Shown piece by piece: positions 46,584-59,600 of a stretch of 64,000 bases of DNA. This DNA is from Eleusine coracana subsp. coracana (Eukaryota > Streptophyta > Magnoliopsida > Poales > Poaceae), in NCBI GenBank assembly GCA_032690845.1, contig CM064426.1, positions 59,992,631 through 60,056,630 of the forward strand. Direction: 5' to 3'. A program made the translations under genes and the position numbers. Every line of letters begins with the position of its first letter. The stretch's first letter is position 1. The notes under the pieces were generated by a model that ran no database searches, was not told the DNA's origin, and saw only the letters and a program-made list of their open reading frames with translations.

Positions 46584-48274
46584 TCAAAATTCTAGAAATG
46601 TAAAAAGGTAGCATTGTTGTGCTATTGACAAAAAAAAAAAGGTACGGAATATTACCTTGTCTGGGTGGTCAACACTGGTATGGTCGATCCGATTCAAAAC
46701 ATGGATTATGTCCCCCATATTAGGTCTTTTCTGTGGGTCTTTGTCGGAACATAGTAATGCTATCTCAATGCATCTCTTCACTTGGTGGCATTGTGCTTCT
46801 ACTGCCGACCCCCTGCATGTTTCCTCTAGCCTCTTCCTCCAGTATTTGTAAGCCTATAACATTGAAATGTAAAAGCATGCTGATTAGATAGATATGTATG
46901 TTACTCCTGCGTAGACTCTGCGTCCCAAAACAAAATTGCTGTTGCAACTAGTCCAAGTCCCAAAATAATTTAATTCAGACTTCAAAACTAGCAGCAATAT
47001 TTATTTATTTTTGATGGAATAGCAACAATATTATGACACAGAGTATCATTAGATCCATCGTGGATTATATTTTTATCTTGTACTTGTCAATGTTCTGAAT
47101 TTAGTTCCCTTTTATACAAAATCAGCCAAACATTGATAATGTGGATAATTCTAAAGGTTATCTCACATTAAAACGAGGTAATAGCATCTGTGCAAAGGGA
47201 GAGGTTCCTTACTCGACCAATAAGCTCTTGGGGAGATATGGCAGTACTTGTCGTGTACCTCTGTCCTGTCACTACCTCTATAATTACAATGCCCAGGCTA
47301 AACACGTCAAACGCTTTTAAGGCCACGCGATCATTAATACATTCTGGTGGCGAGTATACACTACATGTCATCAAACAATGAGTTTAAGAAGATCATGCTG
47401 GAAACAATTTATTAGGAAAAGGCTGCATTTGCAAGAGCAGTCAGCTTACTGTTGTTCATCCGCTAGACTTCCATTTTTGTATTCGTGTAGCATCTTAATC
47501 AAACTGAAATTTGCAAGTTTTGGCATGAAATCGTGATCTAGCAATATATTGCTTGGTTTTAGGTCCAAATGGTACATAGGTTCTTCCAGTCCCTCATGAA
47601 GGTACTTTAGACCCTCACAAATCCCCTTTATGATTCGGAAACGATATCCCCAATCAAGTCCACAAGATTCATCTGCAGAGGTAGACAATGGGAGTCTCAT
47701 TCAGATGATATCCATTCTGCTTCACATACATGATGGTATTAACTATTAAGTAACCTGACTGGAGAGTCCCATTCTGAAAAACATGGAGGTCAAGGCTCCA
47801 GTTGGGCATATAGTCGAAGCAAAAGGCTCTCAGTGTCTCCTCAACAACATCTTCTCTTCCTTCGTAATATTTTGGTAAATGCCTGGTTTCATAGCAGTAG
47901 CTAATATATCTGACAAGATTGCGATGTCTGAGCTTAACAATGTTATGGAACTCATTTTGGAACCCCACGTCGTCAAGTCCTAACTTGCCAATTGAAAGAA
48001 GGCGCACAGCAATCTCTTCTCCTGTTCCAAGTGTTCCCTGTTCAACATCCATTCAGCAATAAATATAGCTCCATTTTCCTTTCCTTGATAAATAACGAAC
48101 ATAAAAACCCAGTGAGATGCATCGGAAAACAAAAACAAATATACAGGTACCAGTAGTGCCCGTGATTTTTACCTTATAAACCTTACCATAAACGTCCTCA
48201 CCAAGCAGATGTTCTTCAGAGAAATATTTCGTTGCTTTTTCTAAAGCTCGAAACCTTGTACATTTTGACTCCAT
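46584..48274 (-). CDS. Kinase-like gene, predicted pseudokinase, lacks MSP exon
   Basis: Five minus-strand exons: 48274-48173, 48037-47755, 47672-47450, 47360-47213 and 46853-46656. GT-AG sites and phases agree and give 318 codons. Without a further exon, reading continues through the last donor to a stop at 46584. Exon layout parallels the kinase-MSP gene at 14.7-21.7 kb. The kinase fold is recognisable, but the glycine loop is GEDVYG, the ATP-anchoring Lys is Arg46 (EEIAVRLL), and DFG is replaced by Asn183-Phe-Ser. HLDLKPSN with Asp165 remains. Catalysis is therefore doubtful. The last exon ends at the same place as the partner's, where an MSP exon should follow; none is seen before the SINE and Copia element. 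It could be a pseudogene or an active pseudokinase. Confidence 0.7.
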
Positions 48275-49507
48275 AGGAGAAAAAAAATCCTTGGAAACAT
48301 GATTATGCCAAGTAGATTAAATCACACTAGATGTCAAACCATTTTGTCCGTACCGTACCAGATGATCGTACAGAATATATTTGTTCTGTTTTAATGTGTT
48401 GAGATATTATTATTTTTTAATTCTGTTGCACGTTTGGAATGCAAACATACTATTTACTATGTGTTATCACCGTAACCTTAAATGTCAAGAGGAAACCGGT
48501 CAGCTATGCTATATGTTGCTCGTGGTTGGTTTGATTGCTTATAAATATACTTGTATTAATTCTGGGAAAAATTAGATGCTTATATGTTTCTTGTGGATTT
48601 AAAATGACATTTTCATATGTAATAAAATGTATTCGATCATTTAGAAAGATATCAAAAAATATTTCAGTAGTGTCACACGTACCTTGGAAAATAAAAATAT
48701 AATGTTCTCCGTGATATACTAGATCGAACAGTTAGATCTTCATCTCCGGATGTAGTATTTATCCATATATTATATATCAACTGTAACATGAGCAAGAAAT
48801 AATGTTACTGTAATACTGTATGCAGCTGTTGAAATTATTTGGCTAGCACGAATAGACAGTGGGTCTAAACAGATAAGTGTAGTGTCACGTGCCACTGTTC
48901 TAGTTTAGCGGGCAGAGAATTAGGTTTCATGGTTTGACGGGAGCTCGAGCGGTGGGGGCAGCAAAGAATGTAGGAATAATTATGTTTCAACCACAAATTT
49001 AAAGTCTAATTGTGATCTAGATCCTGTATTGTTCCGGGGAGTAAAATGAATTTTTTCCTAACTTTTTCCTATGTATAAGGAATTGTGTTTTTATCACAAC
49101 TTTTCCTCAAATTTGAAAGCCATGATCTAGATCACAATTGGTCTCCAAAACTATGGTCAAAATTCTATTGCCCAAAAAACTTAAGACTGATGAGGTAATG
49201 TGCGCCCTTTGTCCTACCTTCATTCAAAATGTTATCACTAATTAACTTTTAGTCATAAGTATAATAGTACTCTGATCTCTAAACTTATTCTGGGATCCAA
49301 TATGGATTGCTTATGTGACTACCTCTTGGCACAAAACATGAAACACAATCCCATGAGGCAAGCCTGAAGGTGGGGGGCTGGGGCATGTAGCGTGTGAGGC
49401 TGATAAAGATTTTCATTATTGACGCTACAATAGAAATATCACACTTAAAGATGAATATTAATAAATAATGAGAGGGTGCTCATGGAAGACAAGGCACGCT
49501 TAGGGTA
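48275..49507. other. Upstream region of the second kinase gene
   Basis: AT-rich, no gene. No clear TATA box or palindrome comparable to that of the first kinase gene was found. Confidence 0.35.
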
Positions 49508-49690
49508 GTATGTTTGGTTGGGCTATGACTATGAGAAAAAAGTTATTGTGGACTAAGGCTGTCAAAAAAGCTGCTTTGAGTTGTTAGCTGTGAGAAAAGT
49601 TGAAACCCGTTTTGTTGATTAGCTGTGGTTTTGAAAAACTCATAAAACAGACCCCACGTGTTATCCCCATTTCTCACCACTGCCAGTAAA
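49508..49690 (+). mobile_element. hAT-like MITE remnant
   Basis: GTATGTTTGGTTGGGCTATG, then AGACCCCACGTGTTATC and TTTCTCACCACTG, in the same order as on the minus strand at 34691-35314. No right terminus was found, so it is truncated or its end has diverged. Confidence 0.4.
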
Positions 49691-50589
49691 TACTATAAAT
49701 TTCACTGGCTATGTTAATCACGCATGCTCTTATCCGCCGAGTTAAAATTCACTGGTCCAACAACCCACACATCTTCATGGGCGAGCAATAAAAAATCTAC
49801 TCGAAGCTCGATACAAAATTATTTCAGAAACAAATAATTTAGAATATGAAACATGGTTAATGGTGAAGTATACTTATTTGTTGGAAACATATATTACTTC
49901 TTGACAACAACACAAAAGTGCAAGTATAGGTTTGTTGGACGTATGACATTGTTAGGAGTAGAACAATATTACCAAAAGCTTGTGACAAACTATAAACGAC
50001 TGACATATGTACAATGAATCTAATTTCTTCATATTTTTTACTGAAATTCAGTTGCTTAGCATGACCGTCCTGATCTTGCATCTGGCTGAACACGGCACAT
50101 GAATAATGATTCACTGGGTATCGACCGTCCTCGCTGAACAACGTCCACATACCACACATGATCGATCGAGAAACCTTCATGAGTTTCTTGTATAAGTAAG
50201 CATCATACAACCACTTGGTTGTGTACCTTTAGATTAACACTTTCTAATGTGTATGCCGTCATAGATGTTTTTCTTTTCTGATATAATTTCTAGGATTTTT
50301 TTTCTGATTCATGCGTAGCCCATAATAGGAGTCAGAGATGCTGTGTATTTGTTGTTTGTTTAACACTTTCTTTTGAAATCATAGATATGGTGGTGGTCTT
50401 CTGATCTGTACCTTCATCTTCCTTACCGCCTACCGGAGGATATGGAGATGTTGTCATGTAAACTGCCGCGAGGTGACCGGCATATTGTCCATGCTTGAAT
50501 TTTGTTATTCTCGCTCTCATATCCCCACATCGAAAAAACATGTACCATCTGCTTATATATGGACCATTTATGAAACGAAAAGGAGGAAT
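49691..50589. other. Unassigned stretch with one orphan open frame
   Basis: A minus-strand open frame (50210-49857, first ATG after KKL in YDAYLYKKL) contains MWTLFSEDGRYPVNHYSCAV, which is not low complexity, and could be an exon with a donor-like GTAAAA after LNF. No domain is recognised and no partner exon found. Otherwise nothing supportable. Confidence 0.25.
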
Positions 50590-50594
50590 CCCCC

Positions 50595-50625
<31 letters not shown>

Positions 50626-50627
50626 AC
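50590..50627. repeat. Poly-C (22) and CA microsatellite
   Basis: 22 C followed by about eight CA units, giving spurious Gly-rich or Pro-rich open frames on either strand. Confidence 0.9.
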
Positions 50628-50693
50628 CTCACACTCCTAAAAATAAAATACCTGCAGCATTTTTCATTAGAGCGACAATGAAAAACCATCACC

Positions 50694-50807
50694 GAAAATT
50701 ATTTTGGTGAAGGTGTCCTTTGAATCCTCATAAAAATGAAATATAGTGACGGAGAAAATTTTAGTGAAGGTATCTAGAATCCTCATAAAAATGCAATATA
50801 GTGACGA
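50694..50807. repeat. Imperfect tandem duplication, about 57 bp unit
   Basis: Units 50694-50752 and 50753-50807 share GAAAATT-TTGGTGAAGGT and GAATCCTCATAAAAATG-AATATAGTGACG, with small indels. Possibly subterminal repeats of a DNA transposon. Confidence 0.6.
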
Positions 50808-52941
50808 AGAACATAAGCCTGCAGCCCTCGCCGCCTGCTCTCGAATATGAAAGTTTTGAAGTCCAAACTCCCCCCTTGTCATCCCACGGAGCTTCCCCTC
50901 CTCTCGACTTCAAGAAAAAAGGAAAATGAAAATTAACTGACGAAAAACAGAACCCTAACACACGGTTTGTCTTCTTGAAATCCCCACTGCGTCTCTCCAC
51001 TCCGAATCGCCACCACAACCTGCTCCAAATCTCAATGTTTATCCACTTAAGTGTAGATTAGTCCTGCACTCAGGGATTTGATTTCCCCAAAATCGTGAAT
51101 TACAGACCCGAGGATCGTGTTTCCTAACTACAGATGGATTATGCGTCTCAACTGAATTAGTTTTGATGTAATGGACCACTACAGCTGGAACTAATGTCGA
51201 CAAACTGGGATCAGGTACGCACTAATCTAACATCGTTGAATTATTTTTGGATTATATGATGTGAAGAACGAATGTTTTGATATTCATGCTTGTGCGCACA
51301 AATATAATTTAATTACTTGGGTGAGACACTTTTGAAATTAATAATCTAATACTTATTCATATCTTTAGGAGTCCAGTCTGAAGATATTCGTTTTGTGAGA
51401 ATGCCTATTCTGAAAATAATCGAAACTGTAAAAGGTATGAGAAACTCAAAAACAGAAGATTCATTTGAGCAGAAACACAGACATTGAAAAGGTTTACCAT
51501 CTAAATCTTATTTTTTTATACTGTGATAGCATATTATCATTACAATCTAAACTTTAGCTCTCTGTCTTTTCCATTACGGATAATGATTTTATACTGTGCT
51601 GGAACTGAAGGAAGCCAATCCTATACAATGAAGAAAATCATAACATAGAGGGTCATTATACGTCAGCAATCATGAGAACTCTAATAAAAAGCTCGGGAGA
51701 TGATTTTTTTTTTTGTTTGTCTCACTTGCAATAGCATTTCACCTTTTTTGGGCAGTAGGTTTTGATGTATTCACATCTATTTTGAAGAACTTTAGTAAAA
51801 TTTAGAAATGTTGATGTTCAATGTTGTATGCTTGACTCCTATGATAATAAATGCTTCTTATAGACGTGAGATGTAACTGTTTTAATGTGCCTTGTGATTG
51901 CCAGAGTGGTGTATGCTTATGTCATGACCAAATAAATAATGAGTTGTTGGAACCTTGCATCACAAAACATACAACTAACAGTACTATTTACTGCAAATAG
52001 AGTTGCTGTACGACTAATTTTCCTGTAGGTCAGATTATTTTTCTGGCGGTTGAACACCGCCATGAAATGTTTTTACCCTGTCGGTTAGCCATCATGAAAA
52101 TCAAATTGCAAATGTGGCGATATCCCATTTTTCACTGGATGCTGCTGCCTTGAGTGAATGCATAACTAGTTTGTGTTATTATTAGCAGCACAAACTACTT
52201 AAAAATGGTAAAGCAAAGTGTAATAACTAAATGACTATGATATTTGGATGGGGCAGAAAGAAAAGCAGAAGCACATACCCTGCAGATCTATGGTCCGAGG
52301 CTGCAAGCCAAGAACAAGCTGCGGTGTGTTCCTGCCCGGGCGCCAGATAGTCCGGGATCTTTACTCGAACAGAGACTGGATGAGGGACTACCGCCCGGCT
52401 CGATCCCCTTTTGCAGTCATGCTTTCGATCCAACAAGCAGCACAGCCCTCGTCAACACCAGCCACGGTGTGATGGACCCATAACGTGTGGCGCCTGATTA
52501 AAAAACAGTTCTGTCTCACTCTAACCAAAACGTTCTTTGGCTAATAGAAAACATTGTCTCCACTCTCCACTGCTTGGTAATGGGAGGGCGGTTGGTATCG
52601 ATATCGGGGACTAGTCCAGGGAGCGCCACCCAAGACGGTTGCCGTAAGTAAAGTGATGCTTTCTGCCTTTTCTTTTTTCCAAATAACTCCAACTCTATTT
52701 GTGGAAGACAAGAAATCTTGAAAAGAGCCATGAATTCTATCATATAGGATCACCATCTCAAACAGATATGTCACATATAAGAACTCTTAATCTGAACGAA
52801 CACGACCATCTCACTACACACCACCGCCAGGTTCATGTTCGATGGAAAGAATTAAAACCCATACCTTTCAAATAAGAGGGGAAGAATGCTAACCTTCCAG
52901 ATACAATCACGGAGCCCAGTGTGGTGTCCTTCATCACAATA
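50808..52941. other. Unassigned stretch
   Basis: Mostly AT-rich. 52230-52500 is GC-richer and open on both strands, possibly an old exon fragment (TTGCAG-like acceptor on the minus strand near 52300), but no domain is recognised. Confidence 0.35.
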
Positions 52942-54129
52942 TACTACCACAAAACGGGTCTTTAGCAGCGTGATAAAAAAACTTGTAACAGCGATTTTAA
53001 AGAAATCCACCGCTATAGTGGCCCTCCAGTTTCTAGCGGCGACCAACAATATAATCTACCTCTAAAAATTGATTTTTAGAGACGGACCATATTGTGAGCC
53101 GTCGCTAAAAATGACCTTCATTTATAGGAGTGGACGACAATATGGTCCGCCTCTAAAGATTAAAAATCATTTTTTAGAGGCGTACTATAACAAGGCCTGC
53201 CTCTAAAATTTGAGATCCGTTGAGCCGTTGACTTCCTAAACACTAGTTCAGTTCACTCTCCTCCACCGTGCCATCCTCTGCCCTCCTTCTCTTTCTCTAT
53301 CTCTCTCGAGCGGCAGCACCCTCTCTCTCTCTCTCTTCCCTACTGGCCTCTCCTCTTCCTCTCCCCTGCCGGTAAGGATCATCAGTGCGGACCCAAGCAC
53401 CGCCCCGGCAAGGCGGACTGTGAGACGCCAACTCACGTGCGGACCCCGAGGAGTGGCCAGATGTTGGCGGCTAGGGATCCAACCGCACCTCCTACCTCTT
53501 GTCCTCACCTCGACGGCTAGGGATCTAGCCGCGGCACCACCTGCCTCTCCTCTCTACCTCCGGCCTCTCCTCCTCACCCCCTGGCGAATCTAGCTAGGTC
53601 GGGGGTGGCCCATGCTTGGCGCCCCTCTTCCTTTGGCGACTACATGTGGGGTGGATCTTGTCGCCACCTCTGCCTAGAGGCCATGGCCAGATCCGGCCGC
53701 TATCCAATCCATGGTCGTCCCCTCCCTAGAGGCGCGGCCGCGGCCAGGGTGACTAGATCTAGCCACCCCCGCTCTCCCTGGTGGTGTGTCTCGGGCCCTA
53801 GCAGCCTCTCCTCTTCCTCAACGATAGTGCCCCTTCCCTAGCATTGATCTGGCCAGGCCACGACTAGATACGGCCATGGTGCAGGCGGGCCTAGCAGATG
53901 AGTCGAGGTGCGGTTTTTTTTTCTTTTTATTTGGAAATTCATAGAGGTGGGTGACAATGTCACTCGCCGCTACAATATGATTTTCATCGGCAGGTTGTTT
54001 CTCCCAACAGACAACCTGCCGCAAAAAAAAAAAGATTTATTTTTAATTGCATTTTTATAGTGGTGGGTTGATTGCCCCGCTGCTATAGTCCATTTTGACC
54101 CACGCTCAAAAGCCATTTTTGTAGCAGTG
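52942..54129. mobile_element. Non-autonomous CACTA-type element, 1,188 bp
   Basis: The left end TACTACCACAAAACGGG and the right end (inverse CACTGCTACAAAAATGGC) are related terminal repeats, flanked by a 3-bp duplication ATA (52939-52941 and 54130-54132), as expected for CACTA elements. The left terminus has lost the leading C. Subterminal repeats such as TTTTTAGAGGCGTACTATAA and AGACGGACCATATTG fill 53060-53210. The core (53260-53880) is GC-rich with no transposase. Confidence 0.75.
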
Positions 54130-54132
54130 ATA

Positions 54133-54679
54133 GTTGTGAAGAACACAAAAACGATCAACATTCAGATGGATGTTACCGGAAACCAAACTCTCACTAGTCC
54201 ATCATAATGGTTTTTAACCATGATAAGACAAACAAGGGGCCAGGGTATCTTATTTTTTCAGGATGATGGCACCTTTGTCTCGCCACCATCGTTAAGATAA
54301 TGTGTTTTTTATTGTTCCATACCAACGATCGTGACAAGGCCTCACTCAGCCGTTGTGCTCTTCAGCTAGATCATTGGAGAAATCTTACACCTAACAAAAC
54401 CAAAATAAACTAGTAGATAGACTAAGAAAAATGATGGACGATCTCTGCTCCTCACTGCCGGCAAGATCACCGGAGTGAAAAAGGAGGGAAATCAGAATTC
54501 CCGACTGGAAAGTTTTTTCTGTCATAGCGCTGTTGTGAGATTTCTGTTACATACAACGAGTTGATTCACATCACAACGTTTTTTCATAGCATTTTGTGCG
54601 ACTCTTGCACCTATGTGCACTCTGTTGAACAAGCTTATGATAAGCTCATCATAGCACTTTAACTTTTTTCATAGTGTAT
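54133..54679. other. Unassigned stretch
   Basis: No gene or clear repeat border seen. Confidence 0.4.
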
Positions 54680-54915
54680 TACTCCTTCCAAATTTTAATT
54701 ATTGATACTGTTGATTTTTTTAGCTATGTTTGACCATTCATCTTATCCAAAATATTTGTTTAAATATACAAAATTATATGGTAGGTTTCAACTTTCTTTT
54801 GTGATAAAACAAATTGTAACAAAATATCTGATAATTTTTTAAATTTTTTGAATAAGATGAATGGTCAAACGTAACTAAAAAAATCAACTGTATCAATAAT
54901 TTAAATCCAGAGGTA
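54680..54915. mobile_element. Stowaway MITE
   Basis: The left end TACTCCTTCCAAATTTTAAT is a diverged form of the Stowaway terminus (CTCCCTCCGTCCC style). Arms of about 70 bp are inverse copies and share ATTATTGATAC and GACCATTCATCTTAT. A flanking TA is consistent with the TA target of Tc1/mariner-type MITEs. Confidence 0.75.
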
Positions 54916-56509
54916 ATACATGCTAAAATAGCACTTACAAGCTTAAAGGGCAAAACTGTCTTTCTACCAGCCCTCTCTCACCTGAATTCATAAAAAAAAA
55001 ATCATATTATATAACATGTGATGCATTTTAGCAAATAGTCACAATTACAGTGTGTTTAGCAGCCATATTTTAGTTACCAACACGGTTTGCTTACATGCAT
55101 GGTTTAGGTGAATACATGTGTATCACTCAACCCATTAAACCAGTATGTTTTGAAATCCACTTGTGGATGTGGAACCAAACATTTGACAAAGAAATTTGCA
55201 TTCAGCAGACATGTATTCATTCCTAGAATCACTGACCATAACGCATAGTCATGACTCAAATATCACTCTTTAGTTAATCACTGAACCACTCACAGCTGCT
55301 GATAGCGTGTTTCCACTAGTTGGAGCTAATAGTTAACAAGTAATACTTAGTTAAATCTACCAACTACCAATTAAAAGGGAGCACTTACACAAAAGCACCA
55401 CCCACTCTATAGAGACACTATTATGCTCCAAACTGAGCAACTTATGTATTCATTCAGAAAAAGAGCAATAAGAGGATCAACATCCAGCAAAAAAGGGAGC
55501 TCTCGCCAGATTCTTGAGCATGCCACTGGCCATGCATAGAAACATCTGAGTATTTGAAAGAGTAGTAAAGCTTCAACGACCATATGGAAACTTAAACTAG
55601 TACAAGACTAACGATCCCTGATACAGACTTTAAGACAAGATTTGATTGAACTGAAGCTGGATGATTTTGAATGATAGTCCAGAATGTCGCTTCACTCTCC
55701 TTCCAAATGACTACATGGTCTTACTGTTGATGAACCACTTCTTTTTCCTCAGCTACAAAAGAATTGGGAATGATAATCAATGAATGAACACACAATCATT
55801 GCAAGATTGAAAGATCGCTTAGTATAGTAGATTTAGGCCACATCTTTCAATTATACATGGGGCATAACTTAATTGAAGAAGTCGGGTAGTATAAAACTTC
55901 ATTGACATCTAACGTGATCATAAAAAAACATAGAGGTATGAGACCTTTATCAGATAAAAGTCAACAACAATGAAGTAAAAGGAATATAATCTGAACCAGA
56001 ATGTTGCGAAGACCCTCGACTTCATAGCTGGGAGAGATGAGAGCTAATTTTTTTGTGGAATGAAGCCAACCAGTTCTTTTTTCTTATAGGTTTCAAAATC
56101 ATGTAATTCTATAAATGTCATTGTTGTTTCAATGACAGATGAAATCCACATACGTAAATGACCGTAGCATATTTGAGATAAGGCAATTTTGCAATGATTC
56201 CTATAAAATTATTCCTTCTTTGTTTGGTAAAGTGGCTGGGGGAGGATCTAACATTTTATTTTGTATGGTGGATGGGACAGCCGAGCTTTTTATTTTGTAA
56301 GGTGGATGTGGTCATCACTCCATAATTTTGTGGATAAAAACAAAATTTCTAAAACGTTGGGGACTAATGTTTCAAGTACATTACAAAATTAAGGACAAGG
56401 ACAAGGTTACAAATGTGTCTACGATTGAACGTGGGGACACAACTAGAACTCTTACAGCGCCAAGGGGCCCTTTGTGAATAGACAAAACGAGATTGAGCGC
56501 TGCATATTC
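54916..56509. other. Unassigned stretch
   Basis: AT-rich. Two weak minus-strand exon-like bits (near 56029-55999, YEVEGLRNIL; near 55754-55714, LRKKKWFINSKTM then stop) have acceptor-like sequences but no support as a gene. Confidence 0.3.
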
Positions 56510-56647
56510 TTTTTTTTTTGACACAACAGGAGGGGCAAAAGCCCCTACTGACTATATTTTATTTGCAACCAAAGGAAAAACTATACAAAGCAACTTACAA
56601 AATGAAAAGAGAAAGAAAAGGAATTAACATCAAGAAAGAGATTCTAG

Positions 56648-59600
56648 TCATGACTTGATTTCAGGAATATATGTTGCTTTTGCTCTTAGCATAACTAGAG
56701 AAAACTCTTCCTTGAAGTGATTTTTGCATTCATCAATCAAAGGGTCATTATCATTGAAGATCCAACTATTTCGTTGTTTCCAAATGCACCAGCTCGTCAG
56801 TATTATGATCTCCATTGTAAAGGCACATTTTAATTTTCTCCTGATATGTGTGATGACTCTTATTGGGTCCCTTGTTCTCGAGTATGTAATACCAATTGAG
56901 GCCCAGCATGCAACTGCAAAATTGCATCTTATGAACAGGTGTTGGAAAGTTTCCTCCTTCTACAAGATGCAGAGTTCACATGTGTATGATTCCAGAGCCA
57001 TATTTTTTCTCCTTAACAAACCTCTTGTATTTAATCTGTCTTTGAGAAGCAGTCAGAAAAAAAACTTTGTACTTAAGTTGACAAGAGCTCTTCCAAAGCC
57101 AATTATGCGCTGGGTGTGTCGTAGGAGAGCCTATTAATTGATTATAAGCCTTTGATGAAGAGAAGATCCTAGTACCCCAAATAAATGTCCATTGGTCTAA
57201 GGTATCTGAGTTTTGCAATGACTGTATCAGAATCTCAAGATCACAGAATTGTTGGTAAGCTTCCTCAGATAAAGGCAACTGGAATAGATCTTGTAGAGCC
57301 TCCATATTTAGTACCATACTTAAAGATACTGAGTCTTGTGTTATGAAGGAGAATAATTGAGGAAATTGCAGCTTTAGTATCCTGCCATTCCATTGATCAT
57401 GCCAAAAGAGAATTGTTGAACCATCCCCTGCAGAAGCTTGAGCTAAGCCTTTATATTTTGTGAGCAATTTAGTGATACTCCTCCACCAAAATGATCCAAC
57501 TCTTCTCTCAGAAGGCAACCTTCCATTTACATAGTAGCTTGACCATATCAATTTAACCTAGGGTAGGTCTGCTTTACTATAGAACTTATGCAAATTTTTC
57601 ATGAGCAAAGCTTCATTCTGGACTCTTAATTTAATGACTCCTAATCCACCTTTCTTTTTCGGTCTAGTCACCAATTTCCATGCTGCTAAAGGAGGTTTCT
57701 TAGTATTATTATCAGCCCCTCGCCATAGATAATGCCTTCTATATTTGTCAATTTGGTTTATTATCTGAATTGGAAGCTTGATGCTGCACATATAATATGT
57801 GGGAAGTGAAGATAGAACTGAGTTGACCATTTGTATTTTCCCTCTTTGAGTTAAAAACATTGATGTGCATGCTAATCTTCTTTGTATTCTATAAACTATT
57901 GGCAAACAATCTTGAACTGTGGGTTGATACAATCCCAAAGGCAGGCCTAAATATGTAAAAGGCAATTTTCCAACTTGACATCCAAAGGTAGAGGCTAGAA
58001 GTTGCATTCTGTCCTCGTTGACATTGATAGGCACCATATTTGATTTACTGAAATTCACCTTCAGGCCAGTGGAAGATGCAAAAGTGTTCAACAATGCTTT
58101 TAGCACAAATAATTGTTGAGGACAAGCTTCCATTATAAGTAAAGTGTCATCAACATATTGTATTATAGGAAAGTCTGATGTATATCCCACTGGTATTGGC
58201 AATCTAAGGAGACCTCTATTTTTTGCTTCATTTACAATGCTCTGCAAGAGATTTGTAGCCAATACAAACAATAGTGGAGATAGAGGGTCCCCCTGTCTGA
58301 CTCCTCTTTTACAATGAAATACTTTGCCAGGTACACCATTTAGTAATACTGATGAAGTTCCAAAGGTCAGGATTGCCTTGATCCATTGCTGCCACCTAGC
58401 TCCAAAACCTTTATGTTCTAGAATCTATAGGATTACCTCATGTTCAATCTTATCAAAAGCCTTTTCAAAATCTAGTTTAACAATAACAATTTCTTTTTTT
58501 GACTGATGACAGATGTGTAAATATTCAAAGGCCCATGCCAAAAAATCTTGGATTGATCTTGATTTGATAAAGCCATATTGATTCTGATGCACCAGCTTGA
58601 GTATGACTTTTTTGCAATCTATCAGCCAGAACCTTTGTAATAAGTTTAATTGAGGAATTCAGCAATGAGATTGGCCTATAATCATTTACTAATGTTGGTG
58701 AGTCAACCTTTGGAATCAAGGTGATGTAAGAACCATTGATGCTCTGAATACAAAGAGTATTATCATAGAAAGCGGAACAGAGATCATAAAAATCTTGAGA
58801 TATAACTGGCCAACATTTTTTCATGAAGTCTGTGTTGAAACCATCTAGGCCAGAAGATTTATCACTTGGTAGATTCTTAATGATGTTATCAATTTCCTCC
58901 TTAGAAAAAGGACCTTCTAATTCCTTTAGATCTTCTACTACTTCAAGCAATTCACTTAGGTGAAAGTGCATTGCTGAGAATTCAGAAGTTGCCAATCTAT
59001 CTTTGTAAGCTTCCCATAGGAGTGTTGCTTTCCCTTCATGAGAAAATATATCCTGACCTGAGCTGTCTCGCAGAGAGGTGATGGCCTTTCTTTTGTACAT
59101 CACTGTAGCATGTGCATGAAAGAATTTTGTATTTTCATCACCAAGTGTCACCCACTTTATCTTGCCTCTTTGCCTCCAGTATGTCAGCTGTTGAGAAAAT
59201 AGGGAGTCCAGGTGTTCCTGGATTATCACTCTAAAGTTCCATTCTTCTAAAGATAAGTCTCTGAATTCTTCCAAAGTATCAAGAAGTAGTAGCACTGATT
59301 TTGTATTGGTAATGATAGCTGCTAAGTTTGAGAGAGTTTTTTTCCATGCTCTGAGGACCCTTCTTCGGTTTTTAAATTTGGCTACCACTCTTTAAGCTTT
59401 ATCCACATGTTGTACAGCAAGATGCCACCCATGAGACATAACCTGCATAAATTCGTCATGTTGCAGCCAATAAATCTCAAACCTAAAGATTCTGGCTCTT
59501 GGTATTTCAGTCGAAATGCTGATGAGATAGGGACTGTGATCAGATGTATCCCTTGATAATACTCTGACCGTGGAGCCAAGATAGTTTAGTAACTAAAACG

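Noticed and set aside
50332..50710. Gly-rich or Pro/His/Thr-rich short proteins
   Set aside because: Produced by the poly-C and CA repeat.
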